Shown here one piece after another: positions 48,461-57,200 of a DNA stretch of 64,000 nucleotides. The stretch is from Janthinobacterium fluminis (GTDB taxonomy: Bacteria; Pseudomonadota; Gammaproteobacteria; Burkholderiales; Burkholderiaceae_D): contig NZ_JAQQXR010000003.1 in NCBI RefSeq assembly GCF_028595325.1, forward strand, positions 124,001-188,000. The letters run 5' to 3'. A program made the position numbers and the translations under genes. The notes beneath the pieces were generated by a model, which was given only the letters and a program-made list of their open reading frames with translations, was not told the DNA's origin and made no database searches. How positions within the stretch are numbered: position 1 is the first letter of the stretch; every line of letters starts with the position of its first letter.

Positions 48461-48786
48461 CTGTGGGTAAGTCTGTGGACAAGCCTGTCGACAGCGGCTG
48501 GATAAGCTTGTGCGCAAAGCATGGGATAAGCCGTGGATAAGCAGCTTGGGCAAGGGTGCAAAGCCTTTGCCTGTGCCAAAAATCCGCCGCGCCGCCGCCC
48601 TCTTCCCGCCTCTTGCCCGTTGCAGGGTCTGTTTCATTAGTTTTGTGGATAACTGTGTGGATAATCCTGCAAATAAGTGCGGGATAAGTGTTGCATAAGC
48701 AGGGATAAGTGTCGCCTCTGCCGTTGTGGCGGGAGTTTTCCTGTGGGTAAGCTTGTGGAAAAGCGGGTGGGTAAGCGGGGGATAAG
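48461..48786. repeat. Phased DnaA-box-like repeat array I
   Basis: Three sub-arrays (about 48461-48555, 48644-48712, 48741-48786) of an 11-12 base unit with consensus TGTGGATAAGC and variants such as TGTGGGTAAG, TGTGGACAAG and GGGATAAG. Two units (48644-48652 and 48656-48664) are perfect DnaA boxes spaced exactly 12 bases apart. The whole glmU-fecI gap (48368-48914) has no other gene; its last part holds the sigma-factor promoter. Confidence 0.8.
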
Positions 48787-48850
48787 ACGCCGGCAGCGCG
48801 GCATGCCGCCGCCATCCCTGTTCGGCAGGCACAGGCGGAAACAAAATCTA

Positions 48851-48873
48851 TATAATGAGAATAAGTCTCATTT
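48851..48873 (+). promoter_or_regulatory. Fur box overlapping the -10 of the FecI-type sigma gene
   Basis: The 19 bases from 48851 (TATAATGAGAATAAGTCTC) match the GATAATGATAATCATTATC Fur consensus at 14 of 19 positions. They begin with a perfect -10 TATAAT at 48851-48856, so Fur binding would block the promoter. Because of this, the in-frame ATG at 48855 cannot be the real start of the sigma gene. Confidence 0.8.
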
Positions 48874-48914
48874 ACGATATTGCGGCGCGCGCCGCTCCTT
48901 TAGGAAGCCCACCT

Positions 48915-49430
48915 GTGCCAGTCTCAGCGCTATCCACCGGCAACGTTGCCGCCGTCTATGTCGAGCACCACCGCTGGCTGCTGGGCTGGCTGCGCCGCAA
49001 ACTCAACGGCGCCGACCAGGCCGCCGACCTGGCGCACGACACCTTCGTGCGCGTGCTGTCGCGGCACGAGGCGCGGCAAGACCTGGCTATGCGCGAACCG
49101 CGCGCCTACCTGACGACGGTGGCGCGCAACCTGCTGATCAACCACGTGCGCCGCCAGTCGCTGGAGCAAGCCTACCTGGACGTGCTGGCGCTGGTGCCGC
49201 AGGCCCAGGCGCTGGCGCCGGAAACCCGCCTGGCCATCCTCGACACCCTGCACGACATCGACGCCATGCTCGACGGCCTGCCGGCGCGCGTGCGCGAAGC
49301 CTTCCTGCTGTCGCAGCTTGAAGGGCTGGGCTACGCCGCCATCGGCGCGCGCCTGGGCGTATCCGAGCGCACCGTCAAGCGCTACATGGCGCAAGCGTTC
49401 GAGCAAAGCATCCTGCTGGTGGCGGCGTGA
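48915..49430 (+). CDS. FecI-type ECF sigma factor
   Basis: 171 residues, iron-starvation ECF sigma type. Region 2 (VYVEHHRWLLGWLRRKLNG, DLAHDTFVRVL, PRAYLTTVARNLLINHVRR) and region 4 (LPARVREAFLLSQLEGLGYA, ARLGVSERTVKRYMAQA) are complete. The GTG at 48915 is chosen: AGGAAG lies 8 bases upstream and the only upstream ATG is inside the Fur box. The gene overlaps the FecR remnant by 4 bases (GTGA) and should drive the TonB receptor downstream. Expression should rise under iron limitation. Confidence 0.9.
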   Translation: MPVSALSTGNVAAVYVEHHRWLLGWLRRKLNGADQAADLAHDTFVRVLSRHEARQDLAMREPRAYLTTVARNLLINHVRRQSLEQAYLDVLALVPQAQALAPETRLAILDTLHDIDAMLDGLPARVREAFLLSQLEGLGYAAIGARLGVSERTVKRYMAQAFEQSILLVAA

Positions 49431-49738
49431 GCGGCGCCGGCGCGGCGGCGGTCGATCCGGGCGCGGCGCGCGAGGCGGCGCGCTGGCTGGTGCGCCTGCA
49501 CGCGGGCGACATGAGCGAGGCCGAGCGGCGCAACTGCGCGCGCTGGCGGGCCAGCGACCCGGCCCACGAACTGGCGTGGCAGCGCGCCGGGCTGGTGGCC
49601 GGCAAACTCGGCCTGCTGCCGGCCGACATCGCCCTGCCGGCGCTGCGCCAGGCGGACGCGCTGAAGACGCTGGCGCTGCTGGCCGGGGCGCCTGCGGGTA
49701 TCCCTGGGGTCAGGTCTAGACATGACGGTTTTCCCTGA
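49427..49738 (+). pseudogene. FecR-type sigma regulator, truncated to its cytoplasmic domain
   Basis: 103 codons, of which about the first 90 match the N-terminal domain of FecR-like regulators (AREAARWLVRLHAGDMSEAE, CARWRASDPAHELAWQRA). Full FecR proteins are about 300-350 residues, with one membrane helix and a periplasmic domain that reads the receptor. Here the frame runs into a family A palindromic repeat and stops in its loop (TGA at 49736-49738), so the membrane helix and periplasmic part are gone. The GTG start overlaps the sigma-factor stop. It may be a dead gene or may still make a free cytoplasmic sigma-binding fragment. Confidence 0.82.
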
Positions 49739-49810
49739 ATAAACCGCCATGTCTAGACCTGACCCCAGTGGTGTTTTTACAACAAACCGCCATGTCTAGA
49801 CCTGACCCCA
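49705..49810. repeat. Long palindromic repeat, family A, copy 3 plus an extra half-copy
   Basis: Arms at 49705-49731 and 49741-49767 (GGGGTCAGGTCTAGACATG and its complement), followed at 49784-49810 by a third, right-hand arm in direct repeat, 43 bases after the second. It sits at the exact point where FecR homology ends and 80-190 bases before the receptor start, so it probably marks the site of the fecR deletion or insertion. Confidence 0.88.
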
Positions 49811-49893
49811 TTGTTGCAAAGTCGTGTCCCTTTTTGCGTGGGCGCCGGTCATATGGGGATTGCGACCATTTCTTTTTTATGAGGATTGTTTTT

Positions 49894-52389
49894 ATGGCTT
49901 TTTTGCGTCCCCGTTCTTTTGCCGCCGCGCCCGCGCCGCGCCGCGCCGCCGTTTTGGTCCGCGGCGCTATGCTGGCGCTGGCCGCCACGGCGTTTGGCGC
50001 CGCCGCGTCCGCCCACGCTGCGCCCCCCGCCAGCGCCGCCGTGAAGGTGTATGGCATCGCCGCCGGCCCGCTGAGCCCCGCTTTGTCGAGTTTCGCCGGC
50101 AGCGCAGGGGTGAATTTTTCGTCCGATCCGGCGTTGACGGCGGGTTTGCTGACGCGTGGTTTGCAGGGCAGTGTGTCGGTGGCGGAGGGCTTCGCCCGTT
50201 TGTTGGAGGGGACGTCTTTGCAGGCCGTGCCGCAGGGCGCCGATGTGTTTGTGTTGCGGAAGTCGGCGCCGGCCGCCAGCGCCGCGCAGGCTTTGGCGCC
50301 GGTGACGGTGACGGCGCAGGGTTTGCGCGCCACGACGGAGGGCGCCGGTTCGTATACGTCCGGGACGATGAATACGGCGATGCGCCTGGATTTGTCGGTG
50401 CGCGATACGCCGCAGTCGGTCAGTGTGGTGACGCGCCAGCTGATGGATGATATGGGGATGACCCGGCTCGATCAGGTGCTCGAACAGACCACCGGGGTGA
50501 TTGTCGGTAAGTCCGATAGCGAGCGGACGAATTTTTCGGCGCGCGGTTTTTCCATTGATAATTCGCAGATCGACGGTATGCCGCGCGGTCAGAACGCGCC
50601 TTTGTCGGATACGATTTTGTATGACCGGGTCGAGGTGGTGCGCGGCGCCACGGGTTTGATGGGCGGCACCGGCGATCCGTCGGCGACGGTGAATATGGTG
50701 CGCAAGCGTCCGACGCGGGCTTTCCAGGGTGGCGCCGGGTTGGTCCTGGAGCGTTGGAATGGCCGCCGCACCGAGGTGGATGTGTCCGGCCCGCTCAGCG
50801 CCGGCGGCGGTGTGCGCGCCCGCGCCGCCCTCGCCCACGAGTCGCGCGATTCGTATATGGATTTTTATCACGATCGCAAGTGGGTCGGCATGGTCATCGT
50901 CGAGGCCGATCTGGCGCCGGCGACGCTGCTGACGGCCGGTATCGACTTCCAGCACAATAAGCCAAACGGCTCGACCTGGGGCGCGGTGCCGTACTGGAAC
51001 GCCGACGGCAGTCTGGCGAATTTGCCGCGCAATTTCAGTTTGGGCACGCCGTGGAATTCCTGGGCGAATGAGCAGGAAACGGTGTTCGCGTCGCTGGACC
51101 ATCAGTTCGCCAATGGCTGGAAGGTGCATGCCGGTTATGCCCGCACGAACAGCCGCAACAATACGACGCTGGCTTATGGCGGCGACGGTTATCCGGATAC
51201 GAAGACGGGCGGCGGTATGGTGCTGTGGACCGGAGTCTGGGGCGAGGGCAAGTATGTCACTGATAATGTGGATTTGTATGCCAGCGGTCCTTTTCAGTTG
51301 CTGGGACGGCGCCACACGCTGATCGCCGGTTTCAACGGCAGCAACCAGACTTATACGGCGGTGGGCGGCGATGCCAAGATAGACTACGAGAAGGAGATTC
51401 CCGATTACCGTCTTTGGACCGGCAACATTCCCCGTCCCGTGTTCGTGCCGGACGGTTCGCGCACGGAGGCCGTGACGCGTCTGGGCGGCGCTTATCTGGC
51501 CGCGCGGTTTTCGCTGGCCGATCCGCTGCATGTGATCGTCGGCGCGCGCCTGAGCAATTACAACACTTACACGCGCCAGTACAACAAGGCCGGCGTGCAC
51601 ACGGAAACGACCGACCGGGTCGAGGCGCGCAACGAGGTCACGCCCTATGTCGGCGTGGTGTATGACTTGAACGACAGGTATTCGGCCTATGCCAGTTATA
51701 CGACCTTGTTCACGCCGCAGACTTCGAAGGACAAGAACGGCCAGTTCCTGAAGCCGGCCACAGGCAGCAACGCGGAGCTGGGCGTGAAGGGCGAGTTCTT
51801 CGACGGTAAGCTGAACGCCTCGTCGGCCGTGTTCCTGGTCAAGAAGAAGAATCTGGCGGAGCTCGACCAGAGCGTGCCGGCCGGCTTCAAGCTGCCCGAC
51901 GGCGGCTCGGCCTATGTCGCGAATGCCGACGGCATCACGGCCAAGGGCGTCGAGTTCGAGGTGTCCGGCCAGTTGACGGCGGCCTGGAACCTTAGCGGCG
52001 GCTATACCTATCTGCACGCGGCCGAGGCCGATGGCCGGCGCGCCGTGCCGGACCAGCCGCGCCATCTGCTGCGTCTGTCGAGCGCCTACCGCTTCGGCGG
52101 CGCGCTGCAGGGTTGGCGGGCCGGCGCCGGCTTGACCACGCAGAGCGCCACTTACGGCGACTCGTGGTTTGGCCGGCCGCCGCATCATACGAAGCCGGCG
52201 CGCGTCGGTCAGGGCAGTTACACGCTGGTGAGCCTGATGGCCGGCTATGACGTCAGCCCGCGCGTCAGCGTCCAGCTCAACGTCAGCAATCTGTTCGACC
52301 GCGAGTATTACCGCAATGTGGGCTTTTACGACAGCGTGTTCTGGGGCGAGCCGCGGCGCATCTCGGCGTCGCTGCGCACGACGTTCTGA
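49894..52389 (+). CDS. TonB-dependent siderophore receptor with STN signalling domain
   Basis: 831 residues. A signal peptide (ends near AHA, about residue 45) is followed by an STN domain at about 50-115 (IAAGPLSPALSSFAGSAGVN...GADVFVLRK). Next come a plug (QTTGVIVGKSDSERTNFSAR, VEVVRGATGLMGGTGDPSAT) and a 22-strand barrel ending in LRTTF. The sequence is of the FhuE/FpvA-like group for hydroxamate or pyoverdine-type siderophores. The ATG at 49894 is used because TGAGGA lies 9 bases upstream. The STN domain normally signals to FecR, whose receiving part is missing here. The terminal region is followed by repeat array II. Confidence 0.92.
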   Translation: MAFLRPRSFAAAPAPRRAAVLVRGAMLALAATAFGAAASAHAAPPASAAVKVYGIAAGPLSPALSSFAGSAGVNFSSDPALTAGLLTRGLQGSVSVAEGFARLLEGTSLQAVPQGADVFVLRKSAPAASAAQALAPVTVTAQGLRATTEGAGSYTSGTMNTAMRLDLSVRDTPQSVSVVTRQLMDDMGMTRLDQVLEQTTGVIVGKSDSERTNFSARGFSIDNSQIDGMPRGQNAPLSDTILYDRVEVVRGATGLMGGTGDPSATVNMVRKRPTRAFQGGAGLVLERWNGRRTEVDVSGPLSAGGGVRARAALAHESRDSYMDFYHDRKWVGMVIVEADLAPATLLTAGIDFQHNKPNGSTWGAVPYWNADGSLANLPRNFSLGTPWNSWANEQETVFASLDHQFANGWKVHAGYARTNSRNNTTLAYGGDGYPDTKTGGGMVLWTGVWGEGKYVTDNVDLYASGPFQLLGRRHTLIAGFNGSNQTYTAVGGDAKIDYEKEIPDYRLWTGNIPRPVFVPDGSRTEAVTRLGGAYLAARFSLADPLHVIVGARLSNYNTYTRQYNKAGVHTETTDRVEARNEVTPYVGVVYDLNDRYSAYASYTTLFTPQTSKDKNGQFLKPATGSNAELGVKGEFFDGKLNASSAVFLVKKKNLAELDQSVPAGFKLPDGGSAYVANADGITAKGVEFEVSGQLTAAWNLSGGYTYLHAAEADGRRAVPDQPRHLLRLSSAYRFGGALQGWRAGAGLTTQSATYGDSWFGRPPHHTKPARVGQGSYTLVSLMAGYDVSPRVSVQLNVSNLFDREYYRNVGFYDSVFWGEPRRISASLRTTF

Positions 52390-52395
52390 TCGTGC

Positions 52396-52487
52396 CTGTG
52401 GATAAGTCTGTGGGCAAGCCCCTGGATAGGCTGGGGGTAAGCCTGCGGATAAATCAGGGATAAACCAGGGATAAGCTGGGGATAAGG
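52396..52487. repeat. Phased DnaA-box-like repeat array II
   Basis: Starts 8 bases after the receptor stop with a perfect box TGTGGATAA (52397-52405), then seven more degenerate units about 11-12 bases apart (TGTGGGCAAG, TGGATAGG, GGGGTAAG, CGGATAAA, GGGATAAA, GGGATAAG, GGGATAAG). It fills most of the 143-base gap between the convergent receptor and TpsB genes. Confidence 0.8.
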
Positions 52488-52532
52488 GGGCGGGGCCGAT
52501 GGCGTCCCGGCCCCTCCCCCTTAAAATGACGC

Positions 52533-54230
52533 TTAAAAACTGCGCCGCAGTTCGGCCCAGACGCGCGCCGAGCTGCGCGCCGCCAGCAGGGACGGCGTCG
52601 CGCCGATCGGCTTGGCGACGTGGATGCGGGCGTCCCACTGTTGCGGGCCGTTCCAGTTCAAGCCCAGGCCGGCGCCTTGCAGCGTCGCGCCGTTCGGGCC
52701 GGCCGACCAGGCGCGCTGGTTGACGGTGACGCGCGCGCTGTCGACGAAGGCGACGGCTTGCCATTGTCCGCCCCAGCCCGCGCCCAGTTCGTGGCGCAGT
52801 TCAACGCTGGCGGTGTAGCCGAGGTCGCCCGCCGCCGCGCCCGTGTCGTAGGCGCGCACCGTGTACGGCCCCCCCACGCTCATTTTTTCCGCCGAGTCCA
52901 GGTTGCTGTCTGCCCACTGGCCGGCGACGCTCAGGTAGAGCGCGTCGCGCTGGCCCAGGTTTTGCAGCCGCGACAGGTTGACGTTCCATTTGGCGAAGTC
53001 GCCGTGGCTGCGCGCGCTGGCCGCGTCGAGGCGGCGCGCCTGCGGGTTGTCGATGCTGGCGTGGCCGGCCGTCCAGGCCAGGTTCCAGCTGCTGATGCCG
53101 CCCTGCAGCAGGCCATCGCGGGCGTCGCCGCTGAGGGCCGCGCTCCAGTTGTCGATTTGCCGGTCGCTGCGCACGGCGCTGGCGTCGATGCGGTCGCGCA
53201 GTTGCACGCGGTCGTATTGCAGCTGGCCGTACAGGTTGACGTCGCGGCTGCGCAGCAGCGGGTGCTTGATCCAGGCGCTGGCCACTTGCGCGCTGCCGTG
53301 GGCGTCCAGCGCGGACAGGCCGTGGCCGAGGCGGTAGCGCAGCGCCGAGTAGGAGGCGCCGACGCGGCTGCCGCGGCCGTTGAGCAGGGTGTCGTAGCCG
53401 AGGCGGGCGTAGCGCATGCCCTGCCCCGAGCTGAGGACGCTGACGCTGAGCACGTCGCCGTGGTGCAGCGGGTTGTAGAGGTGGACGGTGGCGCCGGCGC
53501 GGGCGCGGCCCGTGTAGCGGTTGCCGTTGTTGTCGAGCACGGCGTTGCCGGCCACGGCGGGGCCGGACCAGGCGTCCACCAGCAGGTCGGCGCTGCCGAC
53601 CTCGGCGCCCGGCTTGAGCGTGGCGGCGATGGCGACGTTGGGGATGTCGGAGAGCAGCAGCAGGGTGCGGTCGAGTTCGCCCTGGCCGATGCTCCGGCCC
53701 GTTTGCAGCGCGTCCAGCGTTGCCTGCAGCAGGGCGTCGCCGGCGCCGCTGGCGTTGCTGACGCTGATCTTGCCGTAGCGCGCTTCCAGCACGTCGATGC
53801 GCACCAGGCCGTTCTGTATGGTCTGGGCCGGGATGACGGCGCGCGCCAGCGGGTAGCCGTTGGCGCGGTAGTGCTCGGTGATGCGGCCGGCCAGCGCGCC
53901 CAGCTGGGCCAGCGTCAGCGTGGCGCCCTGGGCGTCGGCGACCAGGGCTTGCAGGGTGGCCGTGTCGAACGCCTGGTTGCCGGCGATGCGGATGGCGCTG
54001 ACGCGGAAGGGCGCGCTGACGGGCAGCGCGGCGCCCTGCTCTTGCTCGATGCTCAGGCCGGTGGCGGCCGGCGCCGGCGGTGGCGGCGTTTGCGGTTGCA
54101 CCTGGCGCAGTATCGTGCCGGCGCCGGGCAGGACCGGCGTGTTCTGGGCGGCGGCCAGCGGCGCGAACGCCAGCAGCAGCAGGGACAGCAGGGGTTGGAT
54201 CGGGTGTAGCGGTGTCGATGGATGTGTCAT
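52533..54230 (-). CDS. TpsB outer-membrane transporter (ShlB/FhaC/HecB family)
   Basis: 565 residues. A signal peptide (LLSLLLLAFAPLAAA) and a Pro-rich linker are followed by two POTRA domains (about 75-220; FRVSAIRIAGNQAFDTATLQ). A 16-strand barrel follows, with the lid-lock motif VRAYDTGAAAGDLGY near residue 455 and a C-terminal ELRRSF. It secretes the large exoprotein encoded immediately upstream (10-base gap), the standard two-partner arrangement. Confidence 0.93.
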   Translation of the reverse strand: MTHPSTPLHPIQPLLSLLLLAFAPLAAAQNTPVLPGAGTILRQVQPQTPPPPAPAATGLSIEQEQGAALPVSAPFRVSAIRIAGNQAFDTATLQALVADAQGATLTLAQLGALAGRITEHYRANGYPLARAVIPAQTIQNGLVRIDVLEARYGKISVSNASGAGDALLQATLDALQTGRSIGQGELDRTLLLLSDIPNVAIAATLKPGAEVGSADLLVDAWSGPAVAGNAVLDNNGNRYTGRARAGATVHLYNPLHHGDVLSVSVLSSGQGMRYARLGYDTLLNGRGSRVGASYSALRYRLGHGLSALDAHGSAQVASAWIKHPLLRSRDVNLYGQLQYDRVQLRDRIDASAVRSDRQIDNWSAALSGDARDGLLQGGISSWNLAWTAGHASIDNPQARRLDAASARSHGDFAKWNVNLSRLQNLGQRDALYLSVAGQWADSNLDSAEKMSVGGPYTVRAYDTGAAAGDLGYTASVELRHELGAGWGGQWQAVAFVDSARVTVNQRAWSAGPNGATLQGAGLGLNWNGPQQWDARIHVAKPIGATPSLLAARSSARVWAELRRSF

Positions 54231-54240
54231 AGCGTTTCTG

Positions 54241-57200
54241 TTATTGGTTCACGTTCAGCGTGTTGGCGGGCAGCTTGACGCCGCCCAGTACGATTTGCAA
54301 AGCCGGGCCGCGGCTGCCGATCTGCACCGTCGTGTTCACTTGCGTGGCGTCGGCCGGGGCCGCCGTCTCGGCGTGGCTGACGGTGATGGTCGGCGACAGT
54401 TGCAGGGCGTCGGGGCGGCTACCGGTCAGCGAGCCGAGCACGTCGGATTGCAGTTGCGCGACGGCGGTGTGCGTGGCGGCTGGAATCGCGATTGGCGTCG
54501 GAGTCGGCGTCGGCGTTACCGCCGCCAGCGTCAGCGCGGTGGCGTTGCCCTCGGCCTGGACGAACACATAGTTTTCCGCGCTCAGTCCGGCGCCTTGGAT
54601 GGCGTGGCGCCCGGCCGGGCTGGCGCTGGTGGCGTCGCTGCTCCAGCGCAGCGTGCCGCTGCTGGCCGTGGCCTGGGTGTCGTTGCCGAGCCAGCCGGTG
54701 ACGCTGCCGGTCAGGCCCGTCAGCGCCTGGCCGGCCGTGAACGTCGACGGCGCGGCGCGGTAGGTCAGCGTGGCCGGCGTGACCGTCAGCGTGCCGTTGA
54801 CGTAGCTGATGTCGTAGCCTTGCTGGCCGGAGTACAGCGCCGGCCCGTGCTTGCCGACGTTGACCTTGCCGGCATAGGCGCGGTCGCGGTTGAACAGTTG
54901 CGCCGAGGTGGCGGCGTCGGCGCGCGAATACGTGGCGTTGACGAGGCCGCCCTCGTGGGCGCGGGCGTCGTAGACCTTGCCGATGTTGTCGGCCGTGATC
55001 GTCAACTGCGTCAGGAAGCTGCGCAGCAGCGGCGTGGTGCTGCCTTCGTAGATGCGCCAGACGGCGTTGCTGCCGCCGGCGCTGGCCATGTCCCAGCCGG
55101 CGAAGCTGGCGCCCGACTGCAGTTGCGCCGTGCTCAGGCCGCGCACGCCTTTCAGGGTGCCATTGTTTTCGCCCACGCCGGTTTCTTGCAGCGTGCTGTT
55201 CCAGAAGCTGCTGTCGATGCTGCCGTTGTTGCGGCCGACCAGGGCGCCGGTCATGGTCTTGCCGGTGGCGCCGCCCGTCGCATAGCTGTTGCGGATCAGG
55301 GAGATGGCGGTGTCGCCGTCCTCCGTCGAGTTGTAGCCGACCAGGCCGCCAACGTCGTGGTCGCCCGTGGCGTGGCCGCTCGCATAGCTGTTGGCGATGC
55401 TGCCGCCCTGGTTGTAGCCGACCAGTCCGCCGGCATTGTCGGCGCTGGCGTCGGCCGTGCCCGTCGCATAACTGTTGTCGATGCCGCCGCCGTAGTTGGC
55501 GCCGGCCAGGCCGCCTATGCTTTTGCGTCCGCTGGCGTTGCCGGTGGCGTAGCTGGTGCCGATGACACCCGAATTCTCCCCGACCAGACCGCCGGCCTTC
55601 TTGTCGCTGCTGACCGCACCGCTGGCATGGCTGTCGCGGATGCTGCCTTTTTCAGTATTGAATCCGGCCAGCCCGCCGGCGCCCTGCTCCATGCTGCGGA
55701 CGGCGCCGCTGGCATGGCTGGCGAGGATGGCGCCGGAATTTTCACCGACCAGCCCGCCGGCGCCCTCGCCTTCGGCGTTGGCGTTGCCGCTGGCGTGGCT
55801 GTTGTCGATGGAACCGGAATTGTCGCCGACCAGCCCGCCAACGAGCTGCTGGCCGCTGACCGCGCCGGTGGCGTGGCTGGCGCTCACGAGGCCTTCATTC
55901 TCTCCAACCAGCCCGCCGACCCTGTTGGCGCCGCCGCTGACGGTGCCGCTGGCATGGCTGTCGCCGATGGCGCCGGAATTTCCGCCGACCAGTCCGCCAA
56001 CGTTCCTGCCCTTGCCGCTGACGGCGCCGCTGGCATAACTGCCGTGAATGGTCGCGTTTTTGTCGTTGAACCCGACCAGCCCGCCGGTATCGCGGCGCTC
56101 GCTGCTGACGGCGCCGGTGGCATAGCTGTTGATGATGGAACCGGAATTGTTTCCGACTAAGCCGCCGGTTTCGTCTTCGGTGCTGCTGACGGCGCCGCTG
56201 GCGTAGCTGTCGCTGATGGTGCCTTGGAAGTTTTCGCCGACCAATCCGCCGGTCCGGTTGTCGGCGCCGTTCACGGTGGCCGTGGCGTGGCTGCGCTCGA
56301 CGGTGCCGTGGAAGTTTTCGCCGACCAGTCCGCCTGTTGAGCGGCCCGTGCCGTGCACTTCGCCGCTGGCGTGGCTGTTGCTGACCAGGCCGGCACTGGA
56401 GCCGGCCAGGGCGCCGGTGGCGAAGTGGCCGGTGACCATGGCGTCCAGCAGGCCGACGTTGCGGATCACGGAGGTGGGGCTGGTGTAGCCGAACAGGCCG
56501 ACATAATCGCGCTCGGGGCTGTTGATGGTGAGTGCGTTGATGGTGTGGCCGTTGCCGTCGAAACTGCCGCCGAAGGCATGCTCGTCGGCGTTGCCTGCCT
56601 GGTTGTCGCGGTTGTCCCTGCCGACGGGCACGAAGCCGCTCGCGCTCCAGACGTCGCGGCCGGCCGTGGCGGCGGCGTCGATGGATGCGCCCAGCGTGTA
56701 ACTGGCGTCCTTGGCCAGCAACATCAGTTGCAGCTGGTGGGCGTTGCGCACATGGTTGCGGTATTCGGACAGCAGCATAGGCGCGGTGGCGCCGGGGTTG
56801 TCGCCGGCATTGTTCAGCGTGCCCTTGGCGTCGACGATGACCCAGCCGGAGGCGCCCGGCGCCGTGCCGAAGGTGAAGCCGGAGAAGCTCGACGCCGTGC
56901 GCATGTCCGCGTCGCTCAGGCCGGTGCCGCCGGCCGATTCGCCCTGGCCGGAACGCTCGATGTTCCAGTAGCTGTCGCTGACTCTGCCGAAGTCGTTGAA
57001 GCCGACCAGGCCGCCGACGTCGGGGCCGGTGACGTCGATGCTGCTGGCCGCGTAGCTGGTGTAGATCTGGCCGCTGTTATAGCCGACCAGGCCGCCGGTG
57101 CTACTGCCGCCGCGGATCGTCGCGCTCGCATAACTGTCGCGCACGGCGCCGTTGCTGTTGTTGCCGACCAGGCCGCCGATCTTGGCCGCGCCGCTGACGA

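Noticed and set aside
48461-48786. Possible CRISPR array because of regularly spaced repeats.
   Set aside because: Units are 11-12 bases with no unique spacers of 30 bases or more and no cas genes; the repeats match DnaA-box-like sequence instead.
48855-48914. An upstream ATG start giving a 191-residue sigma factor.
   Set aside because: The ATG lies within the Fur box and next to the -10 element, so it would precede or coincide with the transcription start; the GTG at 48915 has an AGGAAG site.
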